Shown in pieces: positions 53,378 through 62,053 of a DNA stretch of 64,000 nt (its first letter is position 1; each line of letters begins with the position of its first letter). The notes below the pieces were generated by a model. That model had not been told where the DNA came from, made no database searches, and saw only the letters and a list, made by a program, of their open reading frames with translations. Position numbers and translations under genes: made by a program. Source of the stretch: CAWKDG01 sp963848355 (GTDB taxonomy: Bacteria > Actinomycetota > Acidimicrobiia > Acidimicrobiales > UBA8190); contig CAWKDG010000006.1 of assembly GCA_963848355.1 (NCBI GenBank), positions 1 to 64,000 of the forward strand, read 5' to 3'.

Positions 53378-53490
53378 TCAGCCATCTTCCCCCAAAGACA
53401 CGCTGGCGTGCCGGGAGGCCGACCACACCTGAGCCGATTGCAGCTGCCTAGCCGGTCAAGAGGCGCATCCTGTGGGTGTTGGCGCCGCTA

Positions 53491-53871
53491 TTAGGGCAGG
53501 ACCGCCCAGACGAGCTGGATATGATCGACCTCGCCGGGAACAAGCGTGATGTTCTGCGGCTGGCTGCACTGATTACCGGACGTCTTGGGTCCACAGCCGA
53601 TCACTGTGTAGCTGCCGGGCGAAAGCTTGATGTGGAAGTTTCCTGACTTGCCGACATGTTTTTCGAGAACGAGAGGATGGGAATCAAACTCAACCTCGAC
53701 TGTTCCGGCCGTCGGCTCGAAGGCACCGGGGCCAACGTCGACGCCCAGTTCTCCGACGATTGCCGATTGCTTTCCGGCAGTGGTGCTCGCGTGAGCCGGA
53801 ACAGCCTGTAGTCCGACAGCTGCGACACTGCTGACTGATAGCGCCATGGCAAATTTGAGTGAACGGGACAT
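53491..53871 (-). CDS. Small secreted protein, paralog A
   Basis: A 126-residue exported protein with signal MSRSLKFAMALSVSSVAAVG and cleavage after AHA. The mature part has SAIVGELG, PTAGTVEVEFDSHPLVLEKH, GNFHIKLSPGSYTVIGCGP and CSQPQNI, a beta sandwich like carboxypeptidase-regulatory domains with a CGP and a CSQP cysteine. AAGGGGA before the ATG sets the start; an in-frame upstream extension is not supported. Confidence 0.8.
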   Translation of the reverse strand: MSRSLKFAMALSVSSVAAVGLQAVPAHASTTAGKQSAIVGELGVDVGPGAFEPTAGTVEVEFDSHPLVLEKHVGKSGNFHIKLSPGSYTVIGCGPKTSGNQCSQPQNITLVPGEVDHIQLVWAVLP

Positions 53872-53930
53872 GATTCCCCTTTCCGTTTCGACCTTGAAGA
53901 TATTCACGAAGGACGACGCTGCTTGTTGGC

Positions 53931-54240
53931 GTGATGCGACCGTTTTGCAGATGTTCCTATGGAGGTTCAAGAGCTCATGGAGCGCGAGTACGACTCCATT
54001 GCGATGCGGTCTGCCGACGAACCACCGATCGCTACAACGGTTCGTCACCCGATTCCGTTACAGGATTTCATTCCCGAGGGTACGCAACGCCCGGCATCAG
54101 GGCGGACGCGTTGACGTCCTGGCTCCCGCACTGACCAGGTCCCTGACGACAACCAGAGGGTGGGGCGGCATGAACAATGAGACGGACGATTGGCATCACG
54201 GATGCTTCTGTCCATGCCGCCCCAATACAGTCGGCCTCCT
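53931..54240. repeat. Upstream region of paralog A, duplicated at about 54700-54800
   Basis: The stretch around CTACAACGG, then GTTCCGTTAC and GAGGGTACGC near 54035-54090 recurs upstream of paralog B at about 54730-54790 with the same order and spacing. It is probably the shared promoter. No gene is seen here. Confidence 0.5.
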
Positions 54241-54621
54241 CTAGGGCACGTACGCCCAGATAAGCTGGATGTGATCGACTTCGCCAGATGCAAGGGTGAT
54301 GTTCTGCGGTTGGCTGCATTGATTTCCCGATGGACCACAGCCAATCACCGTATAACTGCCCGGCGAAAGCTTGATATGGAAGTTGCCTGATCTTCCGACG
54401 TGCTTCTCGAGGACGAGAGGATGGGAATTGAACTCAACATCGACTGTTCCGGCCGTCGGGTGGAACCCACCGGGGTATGCGCCCCCTTCGTAGCCCAGTT
54501 GACCGACGATGGCCGACTGTTGTCCAGCCGTGGTGCTTGCGTGTGCCGGAGCGGCCTCAAGTCCGACCACCGCGACGCTGCTGGCGGATAGGGCCAGGGC
54601 GAGCTTGAACAAACGGGACAT
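54241..54621 (-). CDS. Small secreted protein, paralog B
   Basis: A 126-residue paralog of the previous gene with the same layout (signal, SAIVGQLG, PTAGTVDVEFNSHPLVLEKH, SYTVIGCG, CSQPQNI). AAAAGGAG precedes the ATG. The upstream 100-200 bases also match those of paralog A, so promoter and gene were duplicated together. Function unknown, extracellular. Confidence 0.8.
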   Translation of the reverse strand: MSRLFKLALALSASSVAVVGLEAAPAHASTTAGQQSAIVGQLGYEGGAYPGGFHPTAGTVDVEFNSHPLVLEKHVGRSGNFHIKLSPGSYTVIGCGPSGNQCSQPQNITLASGEVDHIQLIWAYVP

Positions 54622-55257
54622 GATTCTCCTTTTGGTTTCGATTTTGACCACACGAAGCTCGTTTTCAGGTGTACTCCCCTGCCGCGACTACGACGACTTT
54701 GCGACGCAGTCCCGTCATCAACCACCAATTGCTACAACGGCCAGTGACAACGTTCCGTTACAAGGTTTCAGGGCAGAGGGTTACGCCACGGTCCGCGCCG
54801 GCACCTGCCGTGCAGGCCAGTCTGAGGTTCCCTAGTTTCTGGGACACCATGTGTCAGCAATTCTGGGACAACCCTTCTGAGGTGGTCCCATGGATCTGGC
54901 CAAGTACTGCGTGGCAGGTCAGGAGCCACTTCAACGTCAGCGCACGTCAGCCCACGGTAACCGGGACCAATCGCCGAATGGCTCCCAACTTGGCTCCCCG
55001 GCGTCCGTCGAGCCATCAGCGATGCCGGGCCATCTCGGACGCCGAAGTCCCTCCAAGTGGGGCCCGGACTGCTCCCGGCAACGGAGGTCGACCTGGGTGG
55101 CGTCTGGACGTCCCATAACGGGCCGCCCCTTCCTCGCCGGATGCTTGGTCCACATTGGCAACTCCGAGACCAGACCTCACACCCGGAGGTAGTCCCGGAC
55201 CCTCGTTCATCAAACGTGACGATATGCATGTCGTGCCTAGCGGAACACGATGGATGG
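54622..55257. other. Intergenic region with decayed gene 3' end and integration scar
   Basis: No intact gene. Positions about 54900-55105 align with 61825-62010, including the GAATGGCTCCC-ACTTGGCTCCCCGG scar at 54976-55001 and the minus-strand remnant CREQSG, then SEMARHR and WLDGRRGAK. This is a degenerate copy of the same end that lies near the second attachment-like repeat. Confidence 0.55.
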
Positions 55258-56200
55258 ATGAAACTCCCCGGTCATTCTCTCCGTTTCGTGGCCATGGCTG
55301 TCATGATCAGCCTGCCTCTGTTCGGCATGTCAGGCGTTGCCTAGGCCAAGACCCATCCGGCCAAGGGCTGCCACAAGACCCATACCTGCAAGAGCGGTGG
55401 TGGGTCGGGCACCGGTGGCGGGAGCGGCACCACGCCTCTCATCACCGTCCAGGGTCGATCCGAACCCGCTCATGGAGACCGGGCAGTCCGTCGTCGAGGC
55501 CATCGTCCAGGTGGAGACAAGTCCGTCGCTGGCCGGAGATCCGGTGGACTTCTCGTCAGCCCAGTTCGAGAACACCTGCGGTACCTCGTTCTTCATCTCG
55601 TACGCAACTGAAGGGGCCAGTATCACCGCGCCGCTCGATAATGAAGGCAATGTCACGGTCGTGCTTGTAGGTGTGGATTGCGCACCCGGCTCGAGCATCG
55701 TGGAAGCCTCTCTCGTCAGTGCCCCGTACTACACGGCTACGGAGACGCTTCAGGTGATTCCTCCGACGGTCACCGCGCCCGGGCTAACCGGATACCCGAA
55801 CCCCGAGGTCGAGACGGGTGACGGCTCGCAGCTGGCCACTCCGTTTTTTCACACTCCGGTACCTGACGAATCCATGGTCTTCGCCGTGTTCTATGTCGAG
55901 ACCGATCCCGTCTACGCCGAGCAGCCGGTGGAGATCGACTCAACCCAACTCGATGACAGTTGTGGCACGGACTGGGAATGGTTCAACACCACCAATCCAT
56001 TGCCAGTTGTTAGCGGTGCCGGCTCCAGCTCACATCAGGAAGCCTCGTCCACACTGGACGACGACGGTAACGCCGTCTTCGTCTTCGCGGGCATCTCCTG
56101 TGCCGCCGGGACGTCGACGGTCGTCGCCGACGTTGACGCTGGGACGCACCCGACCTATACGACCACGTTCACGGTCCTGCCGCCTCAGCCGACGATCTGA
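55258..56200 (+). pseudogene. Secreted two-repeat protein, interrupted by stop and frameshift
   Basis: The first 29 codons form a signal peptide (HSLRFVAMAVMISLPLFG, SGVA) and then meet an in-frame TAG where CAG is expected (A-x-A cleavage site). The frame resumes AKTHPAKGCHKTHTCKSGG, then shifts near 55455. From there two related domains of about 115 residues follow (ETGQSVVEAIVQVETSPSLAGDPVDFSS; ETGDGSQLATPFF, VDFY-like VFYVETDPVYAEQPVEI), each with a CGT and a C-APG/CAAG. It was a secreted beta protein. Confidence 0.65.
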
Positions 56201-56206
56201 GGATTC

Positions 56207-56385
56207 AAATTTGGTGGGCCGTACAGGACTCGAACCTGTGACCCCTTGCGCGTCATGGGACGTCGCGATGTTAAGCGACGTGACTACATGACAACTGGCG
56301 CCTGGTCAATGCCGGTGCGATGTCTATGCACGTCAGTCAATGTGAACCCGAGGAAGTTGGCGAATGGCTCCCTACTTGGCTCCCC
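56207..56385. repeat. Attachment-like direct repeat A with tRNA 3' half
   Basis: About 175 bases, starting with a tRNA T-arm and acceptor (GGTGGGCCGTACAGGACTCG at 56213) and ending with the scar GAATGGCTCCCTACTTGGC (56362). The same structure with the same 149-150 base spacing recurs at 61737-61916. The 5' half of the tRNA is missing, so it is not a functional gene. Confidence 0.7.
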
Positions 56386-56547
56386 TGTGGTGCCCCAATC
56401 GGTCGTCCGCGAGCTATCCAGGGCGGGTGTTCGAGTCGACCTATGACCCTGACATCCGCCACCCGAGCGTAGAAATCCAGATACGGCTAGCGTCGCGGGT
56501 GGGCCTTCTTCGAGAAGATGGTCAACGCCCCGGGGCGGGGGGTTACG

Positions 56548-59058
56548 ATGCGACGTATTTCGGTGTTGGTGGTCACTGGCGGGTGGTGGCATCTGAGGCG
56601 CGGTCGCTTGAGTCGATTGAACCGTGGTAGCCGAGCGGCCCTAGCTGCGTCTCTGGTGTTCGGGGGTTCGCTCATCGCCGTGGCAGGGACCGCCACGCCG
56701 GTCTCGGCGGCCCCGCCAACCACCTGGACGCAGCAGTCCCCGGCCACGAGCCCACCGGCGCGCTCCGCCGCGTCGATGGCCTACGACGCCGGCACCGGCC
56801 AGCTCGTGCTCTTCGGTGGTGCCGGCGACGCTGGCGCCCTGAGCGACACCTGGACTTGGGACGGCACCACCTGGACGCAGCAGTCCCCGGCCACGAGCCC
56901 ACCCGCCCGCTCCGCCGCGTCGATGGCCTACGACGCCGGCACCGGCCAGCTCGTGCTCTTCGGTGGTGCCGGCGACGCTGGCGCCCTGAGCGACACCTGG
57001 ACTTGGGACGGCACCACCTGGACGCAGCAGTCCCCGGCCACGAGCCCACCGGCGCGCTCCGCCGCGTCGATGGCCTACGACGCCGGCACCGGCCAGCTCG
57101 TGCTCTTCGGTGGTGCCGGCGACGCTGGCGCCCTGAGCGACACCTGGACTTGGGACGGCACCACCTGGACGCAGCAGTCCCCGGCCACGAGCCCACCGGC
57201 GCGCTCCGCCGCGTCGATGGCCTACGACGCCGGCACCGGCCAGCTCGTGCTCTTCGGTGGTGCCGGCGACGCTGGCGCCCTGAGCGACACCTGGACTTGG
57301 GACGGCACCACCTGGACGCAGCAGTCCCCGGCCACGAGCCCACCGGCGCGCTCCGCCGCGTCGATGGCCTACGACGCCGGCACCGGCCAGCTCGTGCTCT
57401 TCGGTGGTGCCGGCGACGCTGGCGCCCTGAGCGACACCTGGACTTGGGACGGCACCACCTGGACGCAGCAGTCCCCGGCCACGAGCCCACCCGCCCGCTC
57501 CGCCGCGTCGATGGCCTACGACGCCGGCACCGGCCAGCTCGTGCTCTTCGGTGGTGACGGCGACGCTGGCGCCCTGAGCGACACCTGGACCTTCGGTACG
57601 CCGGGAACGGTGCCCAACTGGTTCGCACCGCCGGCCACGAACGCGCCGGGCGGCGAAGGCGCCTCGATGGCCTACGACCCCGGCACCGGCCAGCTGGTGC
57701 TCTTCGGCGGCGGCGACGGAGACCCCTACGGCAGTGGCGTCCTCGGTAACACCTGGACCTACAACGGCACCACCTGGACGGAGCAGTCCCCGGCCACGAG
57801 CCCACCCGCCCGCGCGTACGGGTCGATGGCTTACGATGCCGCCACCGGCCAGCTGGTGCTTTTCGGCGGCACCAGCGCCGTCAACTACCCCTCGAGCGAT
57901 CTCGCGGACACCTGGACTTGGGACGGCATCACCTGGACGCAGCAGTCCCCGGCCACGAGCCCATCCGCCCGCGCCTACGGGTCGATGGCCTATGACGCAG
58001 GTACCGGCCAGCTGGTGCTCTTCGGCGGATACACGAACAGCGGTTTCTCAAATGACACCTGGACTTGGGACGGCACCACCTGGACGCAACTGTCCCCGGC
58101 CACGAGCCCACCCGTGCGCGCCTACGGGTCGATGGCCTATGACGCAGGTACCGGCCAGCTGGTGCTCTTCGGCGGCATACACGCCTTCATCAACTACCTG
58201 AGCGACACCTGGACATGGGACGGCACCACCTGGACGCAGCTGTTCCCGGCCACGAGCCCCCCCGCCCGCAATGCCGCCTCAATGGCGTATGACGCCAGTA
58301 CCGGGGAACTGGTGCTCTTCGGCGGTTACTACGAAACCGACGGCGGCGAAAGCTACCTGGGTGATACCTGGAGCTGGAACGGGAGCAACTGGATGCAGCC
58401 GTCCCCGGTCACGAGCCCCTCCGGGCGCGACGGTGCCTCGATGGCCTTCGACCCTGGTACCGGCCAAATGGTGCTCGTCGACGGTGGCAGCAAAAACGCC
58501 GTCTTGGGTGACACCTGGACCTATATCCCTCAGATTCCGCAGTCGCTCTCGTTCACCTCGACGGCCCCGTCCGATGCCGTCGTGGGAGGACCCACCTACA
58601 CGGTGACCACCACCTCCGGAGGAGGATCGGGAAACGCGGTGACTGTCACCATCGACGTGTCCTCGACATCAGTGTGCTCGCTGTCGGGATCCACCGTGAG
58701 CTTCACCGGGACCGGCACCTGCACGATCGACGGCAACCAGGCCGGCAACGGCACGTACTCTCCCGCTCCCCAGGCGCAGCAGTCCTTCTCGGTGGGCTAC
58801 AACCCGGCCTACGCACCCACCCTCAAGTCTTTCAAGCCCGCCAACGGGAAGGTGGGCAAGAAGGTCACGATCAAAGGCACACATCTGGCGGGAGAGACGC
58901 AGGTGAGCTTCAACGGCACGCCGGCCACGGTCATCAGGAAGGACACGGCCACCGAGATCATCACCAAGGTCCCCGCCGGAGCCACCACGGGCAAGATCAG
59001 TGTCACCACCACGCGGGGAGGAACGGCCACGAGCACCACGAATTTCACGGTGACGTGA
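56548..59058 (+). CDS. Giant secreted Kelch-repeat protein with IPT/TIG domain
   Basis: About 836 residues. Signal peptide (LAASLVFGGSLIAVAG, SAA). Then about 12 Kelch-like units with TW-Q-SPATSPPAR-A-SMAYD-GTGQLVLFGG and DTWTWDGT; the first six are nearly identical 49-residue copies. The C-terminal 200 residues hold an Ig-like part and an IPT/TIG domain (APTLKSFKPANGKVGKKVTIKG). Probably a surface or adhesion protein. The ATG at 56548 is preferred over 56518. Confidence 0.85.
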   Translation: MRRISVLVVTGGWWHLRRGRLSRLNRGSRAALAASLVFGGSLIAVAGTATPVSAAPPTTWTQQSPATSPPARSAASMAYDAGTGQLVLFGGAGDAGALSDTWTWDGTTWTQQSPATSPPARSAASMAYDAGTGQLVLFGGAGDAGALSDTWTWDGTTWTQQSPATSPPARSAASMAYDAGTGQLVLFGGAGDAGALSDTWTWDGTTWTQQSPATSPPARSAASMAYDAGTGQLVLFGGAGDAGALSDTWTWDGTTWTQQSPATSPPARSAASMAYDAGTGQLVLFGGAGDAGALSDTWTWDGTTWTQQSPATSPPARSAASMAYDAGTGQLVLFGGDGDAGALSDTWTFGTPGTVPNWFAPPATNAPGGEGASMAYDPGTGQLVLFGGGDGDPYGSGVLGNTWTYNGTTWTEQSPATSPPARAYGSMAYDAATGQLVLFGGTSAVNYPSSDLADTWTWDGITWTQQSPATSPSARAYGSMAYDAGTGQLVLFGGYTNSGFSNDTWTWDGTTWTQLSPATSPPVRAYGSMAYDAGTGQLVLFGGIHAFINYLSDTWTWDGTTWTQLFPATSPPARNAASMAYDASTGELVLFGGYYETDGGESYLGDTWSWNGSNWMQPSPVTSPSGRDGASMAFDPGTGQMVLVDGGSKNAVLGDTWTYIPQIPQSLSFTSTAPSDAVVGGPTYTVTTTSGGGSGNAVTVTIDVSSTSVCSLSGSTVSFTGTGTCTIDGNQAGNGTYSPAPQAQQSFSVGYNPAYAPTLKSFKPANGKVGKKVTIKGTHLAGETQVSFNGTPATVIRKDTATEIITKVPAGATTGKISVTTTRGGTATSTTNFTVT
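56722..57603 (+). repeat. Six tandem 147-bp coding repeats
   Basis: Units begin at 56722, 56869, 57016, 57163, 57310 and 57457, a constant 147-base (49-codon) period. They are almost identical except for two versions of the PPAR codons (units 2 and 6 versus the rest) and a changed end of unit 6. Because the period is a multiple of three, copy number could change without breaking the frame. Confidence 0.95.
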
Positions 59059-59471
59059 CGGACCTCGTGTATCGGAGATTGCTGTTCGCCACGTCCAACC
59101 GGGTACCGCGTCGAGACGAATCACCAGTACGGGGTCGAGCGTCCCCTTCTGACGCATGGGCTATTCGTCCGGCCCGTCATGGTGCATCCTCGTGGATCCC
59201 CGGGCTGGATTTTCAGCTCTGAACAACCCCTGGACAGACCGAACCTTAGGACGCGGGCCTGCCCCAGTTTCGGTTTGAACTGGTCGGTGGCTCCCCACTT
59301 GACTCCTCGGAGCACGGCACACGCGAAGTCAGGAAAGGACACCATCATGACGCCAGTGACATTCAGGTCGGACACGAGTATGGCTATCGACCAAATCGAC
59401 GACAGCACAACGATTTCGAGCGCGTTCGAGTGCTTGAGAGGGTGAGGGGCAAGTGGCACGTCGAATGGCTT
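59059..59471. other. Intergenic region with degenerate IS end and scar
   Basis: About 59250-59283 contains GGCCTGCCCCAGTTTCGGTT, similar to the terminal repeat of the IS3 element just downstream. Next to it (59286-59310) lies another scar copy, GGTGGCTCCCCACTTGACTC. A possible 32-residue frame (59347-59445, MTPVTFRSDTSMAIDQ) has AAAGGA upstream but no known family. Confidence 0.45.
59347..59445 (+). CDS. Possible small peptide gene
   Basis: 32 residues with a ribosome site 7 bases before the ATG. Serine/threonine- and aspartate-rich. No homologs recognised. Could be a cut gene left by insertion events. Confidence 0.25.
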   Translation: MTPVTFRSDTSMAIDQIDDSTTISSAFECLRG

Positions 59472-59537
59472 GGGTCTGCCCCAGGTTCGGTTGACTCCTA
59501 ACCTTGCGAGGAACACCTCGCTGGAAGGGAGTGGAGG

Positions 59538-59822
59538 GTGCCGAAAGCATTCCCCGAGCAGTTCCGGCGTGATGTCGTGGCCATGGCCCGCCGGCGAGAG
59601 CATTCGATGGCAAAGATCGCCCAGGACTTTGGCATCTCGGAGTCCTGTCTGCACCGTTGGGTGAAGCAGGCCGACGTCGAGGAGGGCGTGCAGGACGGTG
59701 TGACGTCAGGCGAACGGGCCGAGCTGCGTGAGTTGCGCAAGCGCAACAAGACCCTCGAGCAGGAGAACTACATCCTGCGCCGGGCGGCTGCCTATCTGAG
59801 CCAGGGCACGTCCCCAAAATGA
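59538..59822 (+). CDS. IS3-family transposase OrfA
   Basis: A 94-residue HTH protein: FPEQFRRDVVAMARRREHSMAKIAQDFGISESCLHRWVKQAD followed by a leucine-zipper-like coiled coil (LRELRKRNKTLEQENYILRRAAAYL). It binds the IS ends. The stop overlaps the orfB start (ATGA) next to an AAAA run, a normal spot for minus-one slippage or coupling in this family. Confidence 0.9.
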   Translation: MPKAFPEQFRRDVVAMARRREHSMAKIAQDFGISESCLHRWVKQADVEEGVQDGVTSGERAELRELRKRNKTLEQENYILRRAAAYLSQGTSPK

Positions 59823-60677
59823 GATACCCGCTGGTCCGTGACCTTGCCGCCGAAGGCGTTGCTGTGGCGGTGACCTGCCGGGTGCTCGGTTTCTCCAAGC
59901 AGGGCTACTTCAAGTGGCGGCGCCGGCCGGTGTGTCCACGCGACCTCGAGAACGCCTATCTGACCAACGCCGCCGTCGACGTGAACCACGACGATCCGGC
60001 CTTCGGCTATCGCTTTATCGCTGACGAGCTCGGGCGTCTCGGGCATCGAGCCTCGGAGAACCGGGTGTGGCGCCTGTGCTCTGAGCAGCGACTGTGGTCG
60101 GCCCACGCCCGCAAACGGGGACTGAGCCGCCGCCCCGGCCCGCCGGTGCACGACGACCTCGTCGAGCGGGACTTCACCGCCGATGCCCCGAACGAACTGT
60201 GGCTCACCGACATCACCGAGCACCGCACCCTGGAAGGGAAGCTCTATTGCTGTGTCGTGAAAGACGTCTTCTCCAACCGCATCGTGGGCTATGCCACCGA
60301 CTCCCGCATGACCGCCCAGCTCGCTGTCAGGGCCTTGCACCATGCCGTCGCACTTCGGGGACCGGGCGCCACCGTGGTCCACAGCGACCGGGGATCTCAG
60401 TCAGTTCCGGTCTCACGCCTACGTGCGGGCGTTGGCCCGCTTCGGATTGCGGGGCTCGATGGGCCGGGTGGCCGCTTGTGCCGACAATGCCGCCATGGAG
60501 TCCTTCTACTCGCTGCTGCAGAAGAACGTCCTCGACTCGAAGTCCTGGGCGACCCGGGACGAACTGCACCTGGCGATCGTCCACTGGATCGAGCGCACCT
60601 ATCACCGCCGGCGCCGTCAGAGGGGGCTCGGGAAGCTCACGCCAATCGAATATGAGACCATCTACAGCGTCGCCTAA
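59819..60677 (+). pseudogene. IS3-family transposase OrfB, 4-bp duplication
   Basis: A DDE transposase with TDITEH (first Asp), VHSDRGSQ (second Asp) and MESFYSLLQKNVLD (Glu), plus an rve core. At about 60400 CAGT is repeated (TCAGTCAGTTCC), shifting the frame. Removing one CAGT restores GSQFRSHAYV and the rest, about 285 residues in total. A 4-base duplication is unlike the single-base indels elsewhere, so this is probably a real inactivating mutation. Confidence 0.85.
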
Positions 60678-60747
60678 ACGTTGATACGCAACGAGTCAAC
60701 CGATTTGGGGGCAGACCCGAGGACCGATCCCGTCATCCCAGGGAGCT

Positions 60748-61587
60748 TTGAACCATCTAGGAACGGTGCGAAGCTCCCATGCAGCTATCTCAAGTTCGAC
60801 TGAAGCTGTCGGAATCAACCTCATGTCAGCGGACTCTGACCCTGTCCTCCTTAACCTGGACCAGTTTTCCTCGTCACAACAAGCCATGGAGGTGATCGAG
60901 CGACATCGAGGCTTCGATGACGTGGTGAAGCCAGTACTGACTGCGGCCGTCGAATCCATGCCTGGAATGACCATGCTCTTCGCGTTCTGTCAAAGCGCAA
61001 TAACGAGAGCAAGGGGCCTGTACGAAGGTGTCGTACGCGAGATTCGATCGTCCAACCATCCTGCCGTCTTCGTGCTCATGCGTCAGCTTGCTGAAACGAT
61101 CGCCGTCGCTAGATATGTCGCCGACAAACCCTCATATGTCCAAGCGCTATTGCGGCCCGAGAAAGAGTGGAAGGCCGGTGAGCCGAAGCGCAAAAGCATT
61201 CAGGCCCTCGTTAGTTACATGGATAGACACTACTCGACGCAGTTCAAGGAACTATATGAGGAGCTGTCCGAGCTGACCCACTTTGGCTCAAAGGCTGTCT
61301 GGACATCCCACGCAATCGTGGACGACGAGGAGCGGAAGACGATGTGGAGCAGTCGGCCCGTTTGGCAAGATCAGCGGACGCTTTACATCGCGTGCGCTCA
61401 GCTCCTCGAGTTAGGTGCTGAGATGGAGCTAGCGCTTGTCGCCTTGGCTGAAACGGTCAAGACTGAGACGGCCGATGAAACAACGAAGGTCGGAGACTTC
61501 TTCGATCCACTTGCCGCTGAATGGCCGCTCGGAGATAACCAAGATGCAACTGGGTGGAGAAAGGGTGCGAAAGGTTTCTCGTCTTGA
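60748..61587 (+). CDS. Unknown cargo protein beside IS3
   Basis: A 279-residue, mostly helical soluble protein: MTMLFAFCQSAITRARGLYEGVVREI, HPAVFVLMRQLAETIAVARYVAD, YEELSELTHFG and LYIACAQLLELGAEM. Its style (MRQLAET, ELTHFG) is like DUF5677-type proteins of unknown role. Base composition is less GC-rich than the neighbours, so it looks transferred. A later start at 60823 is possible. A role in host defence is possible but not shown. Confidence 0.55.
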   Translation: MNHLGTVRSSHAAISSSTEAVGINLMSADSDPVLLNLDQFSSSQQAMEVIERHRGFDDVVKPVLTAAVESMPGMTMLFAFCQSAITRARGLYEGVVREIRSSNHPAVFVLMRQLAETIAVARYVADKPSYVQALLRPEKEWKAGEPKRKSIQALVSYMDRHYSTQFKELYEELSELTHFGSKAVWTSHAIVDDEERKTMWSSRPVWQDQRTLYIACAQLLELGAEMELALVALAETVKTETADETTKVGDFFDPLAAEWPLGDNQDATGWRKGAKGFSS

Positions 61588-62053
61588 CGTCGTTCGGCAC
61601 TCTTGGGTCCGCGTAGTGCACCAGGGTCAGCTTCCGAAGACCGATCGCGGCGCCGCACCGAATGGCTCCCTACTTGGCTCCCAAGGGCCGATTCGACCGG
61701 CTCGTGCGGGTTGTCACGAGCTTGTTTTCCCAGGTCAAATTCGGTGGGCCGTACAGGACTCGAACCTGTGACCCCTTCCGCGTCATGGGACGTCCGAACG
61801 TCACTCGACGTAAGTGGATGACACTCCGTGGCAGGTCAGGAGTCCTAGCGGTGTCAATGCGTGTCAGCCCACGGTAGCCCGGGCCAATCCCCGAATGGCT
61901 CCCTACTTGGCTCCCCGGCGTCTATCGAGCCAGCGGCGACACCGGGCGATCTCGGACCCACGATCCTCCAGCGGAACCGACTGCTCTCGGCAATAGTGGT
62001 CGGCCTGGTACCGTCCTAGACGTCCGATAACGAATTCCGTAGGGCAGTTCTAG
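61588..62053. repeat. Attachment-like direct repeat B and decayed gene end
   Basis: Contains a scar at 61660-61683. The tRNA-3'-half repeat B (61737-61916, GGTGGGCCGTACAGGACTCG) follows, then a second scar at 61893-61920. The minus strand across about 61910-62036 encodes GRYQADHYC, REQSVPLEDRGSEIARCRRW, LDRRRGAK and a stop, the most complete copy of the recurring gene end. No intact gene. Confidence 0.65.

Larger units (their letters stand above)
59472..60718 (+). mobile_element. IS3-family insertion sequence
   Basis: About 1.25 kb with orfA and orfB and imperfect terminal inverted repeats of about 26 bases (59472-59496 and 60695-60718, core GGGTCTGCCCC and GGGGCAGACCC). No clear target-site duplication is seen. 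orfB is broken (see its entry), so the copy is probably inactive. Confidence 0.85.

Noticed and set aside
55258..55345. Amber codon recoding in the secreted protein
   Set aside because: A second frame break follows, so simple decay or sequence error is more likely.
56213..56264. Complete tRNA gene
   Set aside because: Only the T-arm and acceptor are present; no matching 5' acceptor or D-arm follows.
56722..57603. Tandem repeats as a CRISPR array
   Set aside because: Units are 147 bases, contiguous and coding with no spacers, and they encode Kelch motifs.
60748..61587. Calling the cargo gene an antiphage system
   Set aside because: No recognised nuclease, TIR or toxin motif; position alone is not evidence.
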